A stretch of 64,000 nt of DNA from an uncultured Pelagibacteraceae bacterium. Lineage in GTDB: Bacteria > Pseudomonadota > Alphaproteobacteria > Pelagibacterales > Pelagibacteraceae. The notes beneath the pieces are model-generated. The model worked only from the letters and a program-made list of their open reading frames with translations, made no database searches and was not told the origin of the DNA. Position numbers and translations under genes: made by a program. Location of the stretch: assembly GCA_902615435.1 (NCBI GenBank), contig CACMOZ010000003.1, positions 62,001 to 126,000 of the forward strand. The letters are read 5' to 3'. Within the stretch, counting starts at the first letter, position 1. Each line of letters begins with the position of its first letter. This document shows, in pieces, positions 52,654 to 62,961 of this stretch.

Positions 52654-53388
52654 ATGGAATCAAATAATACAAATCAAATATCAATTAGTATCCCAAATTT
52701 TAGTGGTCCACTTGAAGTTTTATTAGACTTAGCCAAATCACAGAAAGTTGATTTAGCTGAAATATCAATTACAAAACTAGCAGACCAATTTTTACAGTAT
52801 ATTAAAGAAAATAAAAATTTAAACTTAGAAACAGCTTCAGAATATCTTCTTATGGCTACATGGATTACTTATTTAAAATCCAAACTTCTTTTGCCTGAAG
52901 ATGATGAAGATGATTTTAAAGCATTAGAAGTAGCTGAAAAATTAAAATTACAACTAAAAAAATTAGAATTGATTAGAATTCTTTCAGATCAAATGTTGCA
53001 AAAAAAAAGATTGGGTGTTCATATTTTTACAAGAGGTATGAAAGGCGGAATAAGATCCATTAATACTCCTGTATATGATGTTTCTTTATATGAATTACTT
53101 AAAAGTTACTCAAATTTACAAATGCAAAAAACTTTTCAAAATATTACTATTCCAAAACTTCCAGTTTTAACCACAGAGGAAGGAATAAAACAAATTAAAA
53201 ATAATCTAGATAAAATTAATGATTGGAGAAATATTTTTGAATTTATTCCTAAATTTTATTTAAATAATGAAATGAAAAGAACGGGCATTGCTGGAATTTT
53301 TGCTGCAAGTTTGGAGGTGACAAAGGAAGGTTTAACAAAAGTTTCTCAAAATAAATTATTTGATAAAGTAATGATAAAAAAAACTTAA
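52654..53388 (+). CDS. scpA: Segregation and condensation protein A
   Basis: Kleisin subunit of the SMC-ScpAB condensin that organises the chromosome. The 244 residues begin SIPNFSGPLEVLLDLAKSQKVDLAEISI, a strong ScpA signature, and continue with YLLMATWITYLKSKLLLPE. The C-terminal winged helix (about 170-244) has IFEFIPKF and GIAGIFAASLEVTKEGLTKV. It is separated from scpB by one base, so a stoichiometric pair is expected. The acidic stretch EDDEDDFKALE is usual. Confidence 0.95.
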   Translation: MESNNTNQISISIPNFSGPLEVLLDLAKSQKVDLAEISITKLADQFLQYIKENKNLNLETASEYLLMATWITYLKSKLLLPEDDEDDFKALEVAEKLKLQLKKLELIRILSDQMLQKKRLGVHIFTRGMKGGIRSINTPVYDVSLYELLKSYSNLQMQKTFQNITIPKLPVLTTEEGIKQIKNNLDKINDWRNIFEFIPKFYLNNEMKRTGIAGIFAASLEVTKEGLTKVSQNKLFDKVMIKKT

Positions 53389-53389
53389 T

Positions 53390-54079
53390 ATGCCTAATAA
53401 AAAAAAAAATAATATTATAAAATTTCCATCAGCTCCATCAAAACTTGAGCGTCAAGTCGAGGCTATATTATTCGCAGCTTCTGAACCATTAGATATTGAA
53501 ACTATTGAAAAAAGGTTACAAACAAATACTAATATTAAGAAAATTTTAAATAATATAAAGGAAATTTATAAAAATCGTGGAATTAATTTAGTTAGTATTA
53601 AAAATAAATGGTCTTTTAGAACAGCAGAAGATTTATCTAAATTAATGGCTCTGCAAAAATCTACTCAAAAAAAATTATCTAAAGCTACAATTGAAACATT
53701 GGCTATAATTGTTTATCATCAACCTGTTACTAGAGCAGAAATTGAGGAAATTAGAGGTGTAACTTTTGCTACCAATACTTTAGAAACTCTTCTTGAATTA
53801 AATTGGGTGAGGCCGGCTGGCAGAAAAGATGTACCTGGTAAACCAATACAATATGCCACAACAGAAAATTTTTTAAATCATTTTAATGTTCAAAAATTAT
53901 CTGATTTACCGACTATTGATGAACTTGGTTCCGCTGGTCTTATTGATACTACGAGCATCGATAAATCAATTTTTGGTACAGGTAAATTTTTTAAAGAACA
54001 GTCAATTAGCGAAAAGCAAAATGATATTTACGAAGATATAGACGAAGCTATAAAAAAAGCCCCAGAAGAAGATAAATAA
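53390..54079 (+). CDS. scpB: Segregation and condensation protein B
   Basis: ScpB partner of ScpA, 229 residues with two winged-helix domains (about 18-95 and 100-175). Motifs are LERQVEAILFAASEPLDIETIEKRL, WSFRTAEDLSKLM, ATIETLAIIVYHQPVTRAEIEEIRGV and LLELNWVRPAGRKDVPGKPIQYATTENFLNHF. The last 50 residues are low-complexity and acidic. It follows scpA by one base and precedes tatA by 40 bases. Confidence 0.96.
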   Translation: MPNKKKNNIIKFPSAPSKLERQVEAILFAASEPLDIETIEKRLQTNTNIKKILNNIKEIYKNRGINLVSIKNKWSFRTAEDLSKLMALQKSTQKKLSKATIETLAIIVYHQPVTRAEIEEIRGVTFATNTLETLLELNWVRPAGRKDVPGKPIQYATTENFLNHFNVQKLSDLPTIDELGSAGLIDTTSIDKSIFGTGKFFKEQSISEKQNDIYEDIDEAIKKAPEEDK

Positions 54080-54119
54080 ACGTGTTTATTTAAGATAAAT
54101 TATTGTATATAAATCTATT

Positions 54120-54320
54120 ATGGGAAATATTGGTTGGACAGGTATTATAATTATCGCAATTTTAATTGTCATCCTTTTTGGTAAAGGAAAAATATCAAGT
54201 ATTATGGGTGATTTAGCAAAAGGAATAAAAAGTTTTAAAAAAGGAATGTCCGATGAAAATTCATCAGATAGTGATAACCCCAACAATAATTCAGACAATT
54301 CAAATTCTGAAAATAAATAA
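54120..54320 (+). CDS. tatA: Sec-independent translocase TatA
   Basis: Pore-forming subunit of the twin-arginine translocase, 66 residues: an N-terminal membrane helix (GWTGIIIIAILIVILFGKGKI), the hinge FGKGKISSIMGDL and an amphipathic helix AKGIKSFKKGM. The tail is Ser/Asn/Asp-rich (DSDNPNNNSDNSNSENK), a low-complexity form. tatB follows after 6 bases and tatC overlaps tatB, so a complete TatABC set is encoded. Confidence 0.95.
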   Translation: MGNIGWTGIIIIAILIVILFGKGKISSIMGDLAKGIKSFKKGMSDENSSDSDNPNNNSDNSNSENK

Positions 54321-54326
54321 CCTTAT

Positions 54327-54566
54327 ATGCCTCAAATTGGTTGGTTGGAGATTTTAGCAATTGTTATTGTTGCAATTTTAGTTTTAGGCCCAAAAGAATT
54401 TCCTATTGCACTTAAAAAAATTGGATCATATTTTGGAAAATTAAAAAATGCTCTTGGAAATTTTCAAAAAGAAATAAATACAGTATCTGAAGAAATCGAT
54501 GTTGAAAATAAGATTGATAATAAAAAAGATATCAAATTAGAAAGAAATAAAAAAGATCATGAGTGA
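54327..54566 (+). CDS. tatB: Sec-independent translocase TatB
   Basis: Receptor subunit of the Tat translocase, 79 residues. It starts MPQIGWLEILAIVIVAILVLGPKEFPIALKK, with the Glu in the helix and the GPKEFP hinge typical of TatB, followed by an amphipathic helix and a short polar tail. It is much shorter than the 150-plus residues of many TatB proteins, with the C-terminal extension trimmed. It overlaps tatC by 8 bases. Confidence 0.93.
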   Translation: MPQIGWLEILAIVIVAILVLGPKEFPIALKKIGSYFGKLKNALGNFQKEINTVSEEIDVENKIDNKKDIKLERNKKDHE

Positions 54567-55326
54567 TCAAAATTCATTTACTAGTCACTTTATTGAATTG
54601 CGTTCAAGATTGATCAAATCGATAGTTTTTATTTTTGTTACTTTTGTTGTTTCTTACACTTTTGCTGAGCATATTTATTCATTTTTGGTAAATCCATATG
54701 CTGAGGCTGTAAAAGACGATCCAACTTCAAGACGTTTGATTTTTACAGCACTGCATGAAACTTTTATCACGTATTTAAAGGTAGCTTTTTTTGCAGCTAT
54801 TTTTATAGGAAGTCCGGTTTTACTTATTCAAATTTATAAATTTATTGCTCCAGGATTATATAAAAATGAAAAAAAAGCATTACTACCATACTTAATATCA
54901 ACACCTATTCTATTTTTATTTGGGGGAATGCTTGTTTACTATTTAGTAATGCCATTAGCTATAAAGTTTTTTTTGTCATTTGAGACAATGGGCTCCAATT
55001 CGACTCTACCTATTCAATTAGAAGCGAAAGTTAATGAGTACTTATCGTTAATCATGAGATTAATCTTTGCTTTTGGTATAAGTTTTCAGTTGCCAATTAT
55101 ACTAAATTTATTAGCTAGAGTTGGTGTAGTTAATTCAGAATACCTAAAAAAAACAAGAAGATATTTTATTGTAATAATTTTTACATTAGCTGCTATTTTA
55201 ACACCTCCTGATCCAATTACACAAGTAGGTCTAGCAATACCTCTTTTATTACTTTATGAGTTATCTATAATAACTGTAAGGTTTACAGAAAAAAAAAATA
55301 AAAAAGAAAGTCTAGAAGATGCATAA
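54559..55326 (+). CDS. tatC: Sec-independent translocase TatC
   Basis: Six-helix membrane receptor for twin-arginine signal peptides, 255 residues. Conserved segments are FTSHFIELRSRLIKS at the start, FTALHETFITYLKVAFFAAIFIGSPVLLIQIYKFIAPGLYKNEKK in the first loop and following helix, FGISFQLPIIL, RRYFIVIIFTLAAILTPPDPITQ. It overlaps tatB (8 bases) and serS (8 bases). Length and topology are normal. Confidence 0.97.
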   Translation: MSDQNSFTSHFIELRSRLIKSIVFIFVTFVVSYTFAEHIYSFLVNPYAEAVKDDPTSRRLIFTALHETFITYLKVAFFAAIFIGSPVLLIQIYKFIAPGLYKNEKKALLPYLISTPILFLFGGMLVYYLVMPLAIKFFLSFETMGSNSTLPIQLEAKVNEYLSLIMRLIFAFGISFQLPIILNLLARVGVVNSEYLKKTRRYFIVIIFTLAAILTPPDPITQVGLAIPLLLLYELSIITVRFTEKKNKKESLEDA

Positions 55327-56566
55327 TCTTAAAGAATTAAGAAATAATTTAGAAAATTATAAAAAAAAATTTCAAGATCGAAATGTAAATTTTGATATAG
55401 ATGATTTCAATAAAAAAGATTTAATTAACAGGGATTTAATTAATAAAAAAGAAAAACTTGAACATGAAAAAAAAACCTTATCAAAGTCAAGAGATCAATC
55501 TAATTTTGCAAAATCAAAAAAAATATCTGAAGAAATTACAAAAATTGAAAAAGAACAGAATATCAGTCAAACAAATTTAGATGAAATAATTTTTTCTCTT
55601 CCAAACCTAGCACTTAGTGATGTTCCAATCGGTAAAGATGAAAAATCAAATAAATTTATTAAAAAAAATGGTGATATAAAAAATTTCTCATTCAAATTAA
55701 AATCACATGTAGAATTAGGAGAAAAAGATAAAAACATTGACTTTGATACTTCGATAAAATTATCAGGTTCCAGATTTGTTGTTTTAAAAGATAAATTTGC
55801 ATTATTAGAAAGAGCATTAATTAATTTCATGCTAGATACACATGTAAACGAATTTAAATACACAGAAATTTCTCCTCCACTAATTGTTAATGAAGATGTA
55901 ATGTTTGGAACTGGTCAATTACCTAAATTTGAAGATGACCAATTTGAGATTAAATTTGATAACTCAGAACAGAGAAAATTTTTAATACCCACCGCTGAAG
56001 TCGTTCTAACTAATTTAGTAAGAAAAACAATATTAGAAAAAAATTCTCTACCTAAAAGATTTGTTGCATCAACTCCATGTTTTAGAAAAGAGGCTGGTAG
56101 TTATGGTAAAGACACAAAAGGAATTATCAGACAACACCAATTTTATAAAGTTGAACTTGTAAGTATAGTTGAACCAAATAAATGTATTTCAGAATTAAGC
56201 AGAATGTTAAATTGTGCTGAAACAATATTAGAAAAATTAAAAATTCCCTATCAGGTGATTTTATTATCTTCTGGTGATATGGGTTTTAGTGCTGAAATGA
56301 CATATGACATAGAAGCTTGGATACCATCAGAAAAAAAATATAGAGAAATATCAAGCTGTTCGTCATGCGGGACATTTCAAGCAAGACGTATGGGCGCAAA
56401 ATTCAAATCAGAGAATGGAAACGAATTTGTTGGGACTTTAAACGGTTCTGGCCTAGCAGTTGGTAGACTTATGATAGCTTTGTTGGAAAACAATCAAAAC
56501 GAAGATGGATCAATTAATATCCCCGATGTACTAAAAAAATATATGAATAATCTAGAAAAAATTTAA
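55319..56566 (+). CDS. serS: Seryl-tRNA synthetase
   Basis: Class II synthetase for tRNA-Ser, 415 residues. The N-terminal long coiled-coil arm (about 1-105) is very Lys/Glu-rich (KKEKLEHEKKTLSKSRD). The catalytic core shows motif 2 (STPCFRKEAGSYGKDTKGIIRQHQFYKVELV) and motif 3 (LNGSGLAVGRLMIALLENNQNEDGSINIPDVLKKYM) with EISSCSSCGTFQARRM between them. Terminal gene of the conserved argS-to-serS block. yajC starts 47 bases downstream. Confidence 0.97.
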   Translation: MHNLKELRNNLENYKKKFQDRNVNFDIDDFNKKDLINRDLINKKEKLEHEKKTLSKSRDQSNFAKSKKISEEITKIEKEQNISQTNLDEIIFSLPNLALSDVPIGKDEKSNKFIKKNGDIKNFSFKLKSHVELGEKDKNIDFDTSIKLSGSRFVVLKDKFALLERALINFMLDTHVNEFKYTEISPPLIVNEDVMFGTGQLPKFEDDQFEIKFDNSEQRKFLIPTAEVVLTNLVRKTILEKNSLPKRFVASTPCFRKEAGSYGKDTKGIIRQHQFYKVELVSIVEPNKCISELSRMLNCAETILEKLKIPYQVILLSSGDMGFSAEMTYDIEAWIPSEKKYREISSCSSCGTFQARRMGAKFKSENGNEFVGTLNGSGLAVGRLMIALLENNQNEDGSINIPDVLKKYMNNLEKI

Positions 56567-56613
56567 ATATAATTTACTTGTTAATCTAAAGTTTTTCATA
56601 TAATTGTTTTTTA

Positions 56614-56898
56614 ATGAGCGGACAAGGAATTGCACAATTTATACCTTTAATATTAATTTTTGTTATTTTTTACTTCTTTTTAATAAGACCTCAACAAAAA
56701 AGAGTTAAAGATCATAAAGCAATGGTAGAATCCTTAAAACGAGGGGACGAAATTATTACTTCAGGGGGAATTATAGGTGTAGTTGATCGTATTATGGAAG
56801 ACGATCGTATTGAGGTTATCATTGGAGAAAGTACTAAAGTCCAAATAATAAGATCAACTATTACTAGTTTACTTAAAAAAGAAGAAGTTAAAAAATAA
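56614..56898 (+). CDS. yajC: YajC, SecDF-associated subunit
   Basis: Small bitopic protein of the SecDF-YajC complex, 94 residues. A single helix (IPLILIFVIFYFFLIRPQQKR) is followed by a cytoplasmic YajC domain with DHKAMVESLKRGDEIITSGGIIGVVDRI and a Lys-rich end. It lies 9 bases before secD, in the standard order. Confidence 0.96.
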   Translation: MSGQGIAQFIPLILIFVIFYFFLIRPQQKRVKDHKAMVESLKRGDEIITSGGIIGVVDRIMEDDRIEVIIGESTKVQIIRSTITSLLKKEEVKK

Positions 56899-56907
56899 TT
56901 CTTTTTC

Positions 56908-58452
56908 GTGTTAAATTTTTCAAAAATAAATATTCTTATAATCTACCTAATATTTTTTTTTATATCAATTTTTTCAATTTTAAATTTTCAAGACAAAGAT
57001 AAACAAATTATAAACAAAAAAATTAATTTAGGATTAGATCTTCAAGGAGGTTCATATTTATTATTAGAAATTAATTCAGATAGTTTGGTTGAAGAAAAAA
57101 TTCAGTCAAAAGTTATACCTATAAAAAAAATGTTAAAAGAGAATGAGATTAGTTATAATAATTTTAAGATTAATAAGACGACTTTATCATTTGATATAGA
57201 TAACATTGACAAATTTGATCTTTTATTCACTGCTAGAAAAGATAATTTGATAAATCCATATATTGATACATATAGATCTTACGAGTTAGAATACAGCAAT
57301 ATTGGGAACAATAGAATAGAAATATTTTTTTCAAAATTTGGTTTATTAACAATAAATAATTCTGCCCTTAAACAGTCTATAGAAATTGTTAGACGAAGAA
57401 TTGATGATGTTGGAACAAAAGAGCCGACAATATTACAAAGAGGTGAAAAAAGAATTTTAGTAGAACTACCCGGTTTAAAAGACCCTGAAAGAATAAAAGC
57501 GTTACTGGGAAAAACCGCTCAATTAAATTTTAGACTTGTGAAAGATAATACAGAATTTGGAACTGAGGAACTTATCTCAGATAATGGGGAGAAATTAAAT
57601 GTAAGTAAAAGAATAGTTATGAGCGGTGAAAATTTAATTGATGCTCAACCAAGTATACAGAATCAAAATAATGAACCTACAGTATCATTCACTTTAGATC
57701 GCTTAGGTTCACAAAAATTCGGGAGAACTACAACAGATAATGTTGGAGAAAGATTAGCAATTGTTTTAGATGGAGAAATAGTGAGCGCACCGAATATAAA
57801 TGAACCAATTACCTCAGGTAATGGTATGATTTCTGGAAATTTTACTTTTCAAGAGGCTACTGATTTAGCATTACTTTTAAGATCAGGAGCTTTACCTACG
57901 CCATTATTGGTTGTTGAGGAGAGGACTGTTGGTCCGGATTTAGGCGAAGACTCTATAAAATCGGGAATAACATCTTTAATAATAGGTTTTATATTAGTTA
58001 TTTTATTTATGTTATTTAAATATAAAATTTTTGGATTAATCGCTAATACTGCACTAATTGCAAATTTATTAATGCTAACAGGTGTACTAACAATATTAGA
58101 GGCAACATTAACACTTCCTGGAATCGCTGGAATAATTTTAACAGTCGGTATGGCAGTAGATGCTAATGTTCTAATTTTTGAGAGAATAAGAGAGGAATTA
58201 AAAACGGAAAAATCAATTATTCACGCTTTTGACTCAGGTTATACTAGAGCCAAAATTACAGTTTTAGATGCAAATATTACAACTCTTATAGCTGCAATTA
58301 TATTATTCGCATTTGGCTCAGGCCCGGTAAAGGGTTTTGCAATCACACTAGGAATTGGAATAGTTACAACACTTTTTACTGCATACTTTTTAGCAAGACA
58401 TTTAACTTCAATAATTGTCCTAAATAATAAAAAAGAGGAAATAAAAATCTAA
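56908..58452 (+). CDS. secD: Protein translocase subunit SecD
   Basis: Membrane subunit using the proton gradient to aid late steps of Sec export. The 514 residues start with GTG. There is a first helix (about 5-25), motif GLDLQGGSYLLLEI, a large periplasmic P1 region (about 60-335) containing VEIVRRRIDDVGTKEPTILQRGEKRILVELPG, and five C-terminal helices with VGMAVDANVLIFERIREEL. It is shorter than E. coli SecD (615), mainly within P1. The stop shares a base with secF. Confidence 0.96.
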   Translation: MLNFSKINILIIYLIFFFISIFSILNFQDKDKQIINKKINLGLDLQGGSYLLLEINSDSLVEEKIQSKVIPIKKMLKENEISYNNFKINKTTLSFDIDNIDKFDLLFTARKDNLINPYIDTYRSYELEYSNIGNNRIEIFFSKFGLLTINNSALKQSIEIVRRRIDDVGTKEPTILQRGEKRILVELPGLKDPERIKALLGKTAQLNFRLVKDNTEFGTEELISDNGEKLNVSKRIVMSGENLIDAQPSIQNQNNEPTVSFTLDRLGSQKFGRTTTDNVGERLAIVLDGEIVSAPNINEPITSGNGMISGNFTFQEATDLALLLRSGALPTPLLVVEERTVGPDLGEDSIKSGITSLIIGFILVILFMLFKYKIFGLIANTALIANLLMLTGVLTILEATLTLPGIAGIILTVGMAVDANVLIFERIREELKTEKSIIHAFDSGYTRAKITVLDANITTLIAAIILFAFGSGPVKGFAITLGIGIVTTLFTAYFLARHLTSIIVLNNKKEEIKI

Positions 58453-59348
58453 TGAATAATTTTAACTTTTCGTCCAAATTCAGATTTGCAAATATTTTTT
58501 CTATAATTTTATTCATTATAAGCTTACTTTTGATAGGATTTAAAGGGTTAAATTATGGGATAGATTTTAAAGGAGGAACTTTAATTGAGTTAAGATCTTT
58601 AAACATAAAAGCTTCAGAAATTAGAGATATTCTTAAAAATATGAATTTAGGTGACGTAAATGTAAAAAAATTTGGAAAGGATGGTGATTTCTTAATCAAA
58701 GTCGAGCAAACTGGAGATAATAATAAACTTATCCCAGAAATTAAAAAAAAACTTTCTGACAATTTGAATTCTGAAATTAATTTTAGAAGAGTAGAAAATG
58801 TCGGTCCAAAAGTAAGTTCTGAGCTTTTACAATCGGGAATTATTGCTATTTCACTATCATTAGCAGCAATGCTTTTTTATATTTGGGTAAGATTTGAATG
58901 GCAATTTAGTATCGGCTCAATAATAGCATTATTTCACGATGTATTAATTACACTTGGGATATTTTCATTTTTATCATTAGAGATAAATTTATCCATAATT
59001 GCTGCAGTACTTACAATAGTTGGATATTCGATGAATGATACAGTAGTTATTTACGACCGGATAAGAGAAAACCTTAACAAATATCATAGACTTAATATTA
59101 CAGACATTGCAAACTTATCTATTAACGAAACACTTGCTAGAACAATAATTACTTCTGTAACAACATTGCTTGCATTATTTTCTATATTTATATTAGGTGG
59201 TGAAATTTTAAGAGGATTTTCTTTTGCTATGATATTGGGCGTGTTTATTGGAACTTATTCCTCTATATTTGTCGCTGCACCAATTCTAAAATATTTTAAA
59301 GTTAGTTACAAAACTCTTGAAAAAGAAAAAGAAAAAATACTTCCGTGA
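58452..59348 (+). CDS. secF: Protein translocase subunit SecF
   Basis: Partner of SecD, 298 residues with six helices: the N-terminal helix and GIDFKGGTLIELR, a small periplasmic domain, then RVENVGPKVSSELLQSGIIA, WVRFEWQFSIGSIIALFHDVLITLGIF, VVYDRIRENL (here VVIYDRIRENL) and FALFSIFILGGEILRGFSFAMILGVFIGTYSSIFVA-type end. One base separates it from the convergent membrane protein gene. Confidence 0.97.
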   Translation: MNNFNFSSKFRFANIFSIILFIISLLLIGFKGLNYGIDFKGGTLIELRSLNIKASEIRDILKNMNLGDVNVKKFGKDGDFLIKVEQTGDNNKLIPEIKKKLSDNLNSEINFRRVENVGPKVSSELLQSGIIAISLSLAAMLFYIWVRFEWQFSIGSIIALFHDVLITLGIFSFLSLEINLSIIAAVLTIVGYSMNDTVVIYDRIRENLNKYHRLNITDIANLSINETLARTIITSVTTLLALFSIFILGGEILRGFSFAMILGVFIGTYSSIFVAAPILKYFKVSYKTLEKEKEKILP

Positions 59349-59349
59349 A

Positions 59350-59952
59350 CTAGTAAAGATTTTGAGCTGCTACCATTGTTAGCAACATTGGTAAGGAGAG
59401 AAGGGTATTAGTTCTGGAAAATAACATTGCTGTTTTTGCTGAAGTAGCTTTTTGTTCCGGAGTCACTTCAACCATGCCCAAGGCTTTCTTTTGATTTGGC
59501 CAAATTACAAACCAAACATTATAAGCCATTATTAAACCTAACCACATTCCTATACCTATGGCAGTATTTTTGCCTCCCGATCCATCTAAACCTAATATCA
59601 TCGCACTGTGAACATATCCATTAAGCCATGCTAAAATTAATCCAGATAATACTGTTATTGCTGCCGCCCATCTAAAATAAAATAATGCAGCAGGAGCGAT
59701 AACTTTACCAATTGCGGGTTTTTGTTCATCAGGAATTTTAGCCATATTTGGAATTTGAACAAAGTTAAAATACCACAATAAGCCGATCCACATTATAGCA
59801 ACAACAACATGAATAAATCTAAACAACCAACTCCAAAAGAGAGTATCAAATGCAAATCCATCACCAAAAAAGTGCAATCCTAAAAATAGTAAAATTGCTA
59901 TTCCTAGTGAAATGTGAACTGTTTTTGATAAAGATTGCAGTATATTTACCAT
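59350..59952 (-). CDS. PuuD-type (urate hydroxylase N-terminal) membrane protein
   Basis: 200-residue integral membrane protein with about five helices, matching the membrane part of the urate hydroxylase PuuD family (DUF989): LFRFIHVVVAIMWIGLLWYFNFVQIPNMAKIP, VIAPAALFYFRWAAAITVLSGLILAW, GIGMWLGLIMAYNVWFVIWPNQKKALG and AMLFSRTNTLLSLPMLLTMVAAQ. The C-terminal cytochrome c domain of true PuuD is missing here. Conserved His/Trp in RFIHVVVAIMWIG may bind haem. Whether it acts on urate is doubtful without the cytochrome; no purine catabolism genes are nearby. Confidence 0.75.
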   Translation of the reverse strand: MVNILQSLSKTVHISLGIAILLFLGLHFFGDGFAFDTLFWSWLFRFIHVVVAIMWIGLLWYFNFVQIPNMAKIPDEQKPAIGKVIAPAALFYFRWAAAITVLSGLILAWLNGYVHSAMILGLDGSGGKNTAIGIGMWLGLIMAYNVWFVIWPNQKKALGMVEVTPEQKATSAKTAMLFSRTNTLLSLPMLLTMVAAQNLY

Positions 59953-59980
59953 GATTCTATTATAACATAATTTTTCTACA

Positions 59981-62860
59981 TCAGGCAGTTTTTTTCATTG
60001 GGTTTTCACCCATAATTTCTTTAATAAATTTGCCAGTATAACTCTCTTTTACTGTTGAAACTTTTTCAGGCGTTCCTTCTGCAATTATATTTCCGCCGTT
60101 TACACCACCCTCTGGTCCCATATCAATTATATGATCTGCTGTTTTTATTACATCTAAATTATGCTCAATAACAACAACAGTATTTCCTGTATTTGCAAAT
60201 GCCTGAAGAATTTCTAATAATTTTTTAATATCATGGGAATGCAATCCTGTTGTCGGTTCATCAAGTATGTACAAAGTTCTTCCAGTTGGTCTTTTTGACA
60301 ATTCTTTTGCTAATTTAATTCTTTGAGCTTCACCTCCTGATAATGTAGTAGCTTGCTGACCTATTTTCATATAACCCAAACCTACATGTTTTAGTGTAAT
60401 TAATTTAGATCTTATTGATTGTATATTTTCAAAAAATTCACAACCTTCATCGACTGTCATATCTAAAACGTCTGCAATATTTTTATTTTTGAATCTAATC
60501 TCTAATGTTTCTCTATTATATCTTGCTCCTTTACACGTATCACAAGGAATAAATACGTCTGGTAAAAAATGCATTTCATAAGTTATCACACCATCACCCT
60601 CGCATGTTTCACATCTTCCACCTTTTACGTTAAATGAGTATCTACCAACTTTATATCCTCTTGCTTTTGACTCAGGTAAACCCGCAAACCACTCTCTAAT
60701 CGGTCCAAAAGCACCTGTGTAAGTAGCAGGATTAGATCTAGGCGTTCTTCCAATCGGTGACTGATCTATATCTATTATTTTATCTATTAATTCAGTTCCT
60801 TTGAAACCCGTGAAAGCTTTAGGCACTTTACGACTTTTATTCTTATTTAACATTAAATTAAATGCATTATATAAAGTATGTAATATCAAAGTTGATTTAC
60901 CGCTACCTGAAACACCGGTCACACAAGTGAAAGTTCCAACTGGAATTTTTAAATTTACTTTTTTTAAATTATTTCCACTTGCACCACTAATTTCAATAAA
61001 TTTTCCATTCTTTGCAGATCTTCTTTTTTTTGGAATGGCTATAAATTTCTTTCCAGATAAATAATCGCCTGTTATACTTTTTTCATTAGAGATAATTTCT
61101 TTAACAGTTCCATTAGCTACTATTTGTCCTCCGTTCAATCCAGCTTCTGGACCTATATCAATAATGTGATCTGAATTTTCCATTGTTTCAATATCGTGCT
61201 CAACGACAATCACAGTGTTTCCTAGATCTCTTAATTTTTTTAGAGCTTTTATTAATTTTTTATTATCTCTTTGATGTAAACCGATTGAAGGTTCGTCTAG
61301 CACATATAACACGCCTGTAAGGCCTGACCCAATTTGTGAAGCTAATCTTATTCTTTGCGCTTCCCCTCCAGACAAAGTTCCTGACTCCCTTGATAAAGTT
61401 AAATAATTTAATCCAACGTTTAAAAGGAAGTTTAACCTTTCATTAATTTCTTTTAAAATATGTTGTGCTATTTTATTTTCTCGTTCAGTTAATACGTTTT
61501 GTAAATTTTCAAACCATTTTTGCGCATCATCAATTGATTTTTCAGTAACTTCACTAATGTTTAAAGAGTTAATTTTTACACATAGCGCTTCATCTTTAAG
61601 CCTCATCCCTTTACATTTTTCACAAGCTGTTTCACTTTGGTATTGTGATATTTCATCACGTTTCCACTCACTATCAGTTTCTAAATATCGTCTCTCAAGG
61701 TTATTAACTACACCTTCAAAAGTTTTTTTAGTTGTATAAGCTTCATAGCCGTCATCGTATGAAAATTTAATTTCTTCTTCGTCGGATCCATATAGTATTA
61801 CATCCTGAATTTTCTTTGGAATTTTTCTCCATGAATCCGTCAAAGAAATTTTATAGTGTTTAGCTATTGATGCTAAAGTCTGTGCATAATATAGAGATGT
61901 TGATTTAGCCCAAGGTTCAATCACTCCATCCTGAAGACTTTTTTTTGGATCTGAAACTACTAAATTTGGATCAACATTTAAATTATGCCCAATTCCTTCA
62001 CATTCTTCACATGCACCGTATGGTGAATTAAAAGAAAATAATCTAGGTTCAATTTCTTCAATAGTAAAGCCACTTTCAGGACAAGAAAATTTTGATGAAA
62101 AGATAATACTTTCAAGTTTTCTAAATTTTTTAGGCAATGTTTCATTTTCATATTCAACAACGAGCAAACCGTTTGATAGATTTACCGCTGTTTCTACACT
62201 ATCAGCTAATCTATTTCCAACGTTGGAATTAAGAACAATTCTATCAACGATTATTGATATTTCATGTTTAATTTTTTTATTTAAATTTGGAAATTCTTCT
62301 ATATTTAAATATTTTCCATCAACTTTAATTTTTGTAAAACCTCTTTTTTTATAATTTAAAATTTCTTTTTTGTATTCTCCCTTTCTTCCTCTAACGATTG
62401 GAGCAAGCAAATAGATAGTGCTATCTTTAGGCAGTCTTTTAATTTTATCTACCATTTCACTTATAGATTGTGATACTATTGGTTTTCCTGTGAAAGGTGA
62501 GTATGGTATACCAACTCTTGCAAACAAAACTCTCATATAGTCATATATTTCAGTAACTGTAGCAACAGTTGATCTTGGATTTTTAGACGTATTTTTTTGT
62601 TCAATCGAAATAGCAGGACTTAATCCCTCAATCAAATCCACTTTAGGTTTTTTCATCTTATCTAGAAATTGTCTGGCATAAGACGACAAACTTTCAACGT
62701 ATCTTCTTTGTCCTTCAGCATAAATAGTATCAAATGCTAATGATGATTTACCTGATCCAGAAAGGCCTGTAATTACAATTAGTTTCTCTTTGGGTATTTC
62801 AAGAGAAACATTTTTTAAGTTGTGTTCTTTAGCGCCTTTTACAACGATTTTTTTCAACAT
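59981..62860 (-). CDS. uvrA: UvrABC excinuclease subunit A
   Basis: Damage-recognition ATPase of nucleotide excision repair, 959 residues with two ABC modules. N-terminal Walker A is [15 protein letters not shown] (31-45), the first signature [16 protein letters not shown], the second Walker [15 protein letters not shown] and signature [16 protein letters not shown]. The first zinc module has Cys260, Cys284 and Cys287 but Ser263 in place of the second Cys (CPES), as I recall for alphaproteobacterial UvrA, so it likely does not bind zinc. The second module is intact (CETCEGDG ... CDTCKGARY). The divergent ssb starts 101 bases away. Confidence 0.97.
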   Translation of the reverse strand: MLKKIVVKGAKEHNLKNVSLEIPKEKLIVITGLSGSGKSSLAFDTIYAEGQRRYVESLSSYARQFLDKMKKPKVDLIEGLSPAISIEQKNTSKNPRSTVATVTEIYDYMRVLFARVGIPYSPFTGKPIVSQSISEMVDKIKRLPKDSTIYLLAPIVRGRKGEYKKEILNYKKRGFTKIKVDGKYLNIEEFPNLNKKIKHEISIIVDRIVLNSNVGNRLADSVETAVNLSNGLLVVEYENETLPKKFRKLESIIFSSKFSCPESGFTIEEIEPRLFSFNSPYGACEECEGIGHNLNVDPNLVVSDPKKSLQDGVIEPWAKSTSLYYAQTLASIAKHYKISLTDSWRKIPKKIQDVILYGSDEEEIKFSYDDGYEAYTTKKTFEGVVNNLERRYLETDSEWKRDEISQYQSETACEKCKGMRLKDEALCVKINSLNISEVTEKSIDDAQKWFENLQNVLTERENKIAQHILKEINERLNFLLNVGLNYLTLSRESGTLSGGEAQRIRLASQIGSGLTGVLYVLDEPSIGLHQRDNKKLIKALKKLRDLGNTVIVVEHDIETMENSDHIIDIGPEAGLNGGQIVANGTVKEIISNEKSITGDYLSGKKFIAIPKKRRSAKNGKFIEISGASGNNLKKVNLKIPVGTFTCVTGVSGSGKSTLILHTLYNAFNLMLNKNKSRKVPKAFTGFKGTELIDKIIDIDQSPIGRTPRSNPATYTGAFGPIREWFAGLPESKARGYKVGRYSFNVKGGRCETCEGDGVITYEMHFLPDVFIPCDTCKGARYNRETLEIRFKNKNIADVLDMTVDEGCEFFENIQSIRSKLITLKHVGLGYMKIGQQATTLSGGEAQRIKLAKELSKRPTGRTLYILDEPTTGLHSHDIKKLLEILQAFANTGNTVVVIEHNLDVIKTADHIIDMGPEGGVNGGNIIAEGTPEKVSTVKESYTGKFIKEIMGENPMKKTA

Positions 62861-62961
62861 ATTTTTTCTTTAAAATAACATTCATCTTATAATTATTAAT
62901 TAATTATGATATAAAATATTGCTTTTATAAAATAAATAATCAAAATTTATTCAAAAATATT

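Noticed and set aside
60801-61064. 87-codon plus-strand frame within uvrA
   Set aside because: Antisense shadow of conserved UvrA sequence.
62000-62085. Missing second Cys in the first UvrA zinc module as a possible defect
   Set aside because: A CPxSG form is, to my recollection, usual in alphaproteobacterial UvrA, so it is a lineage feature and not damage.
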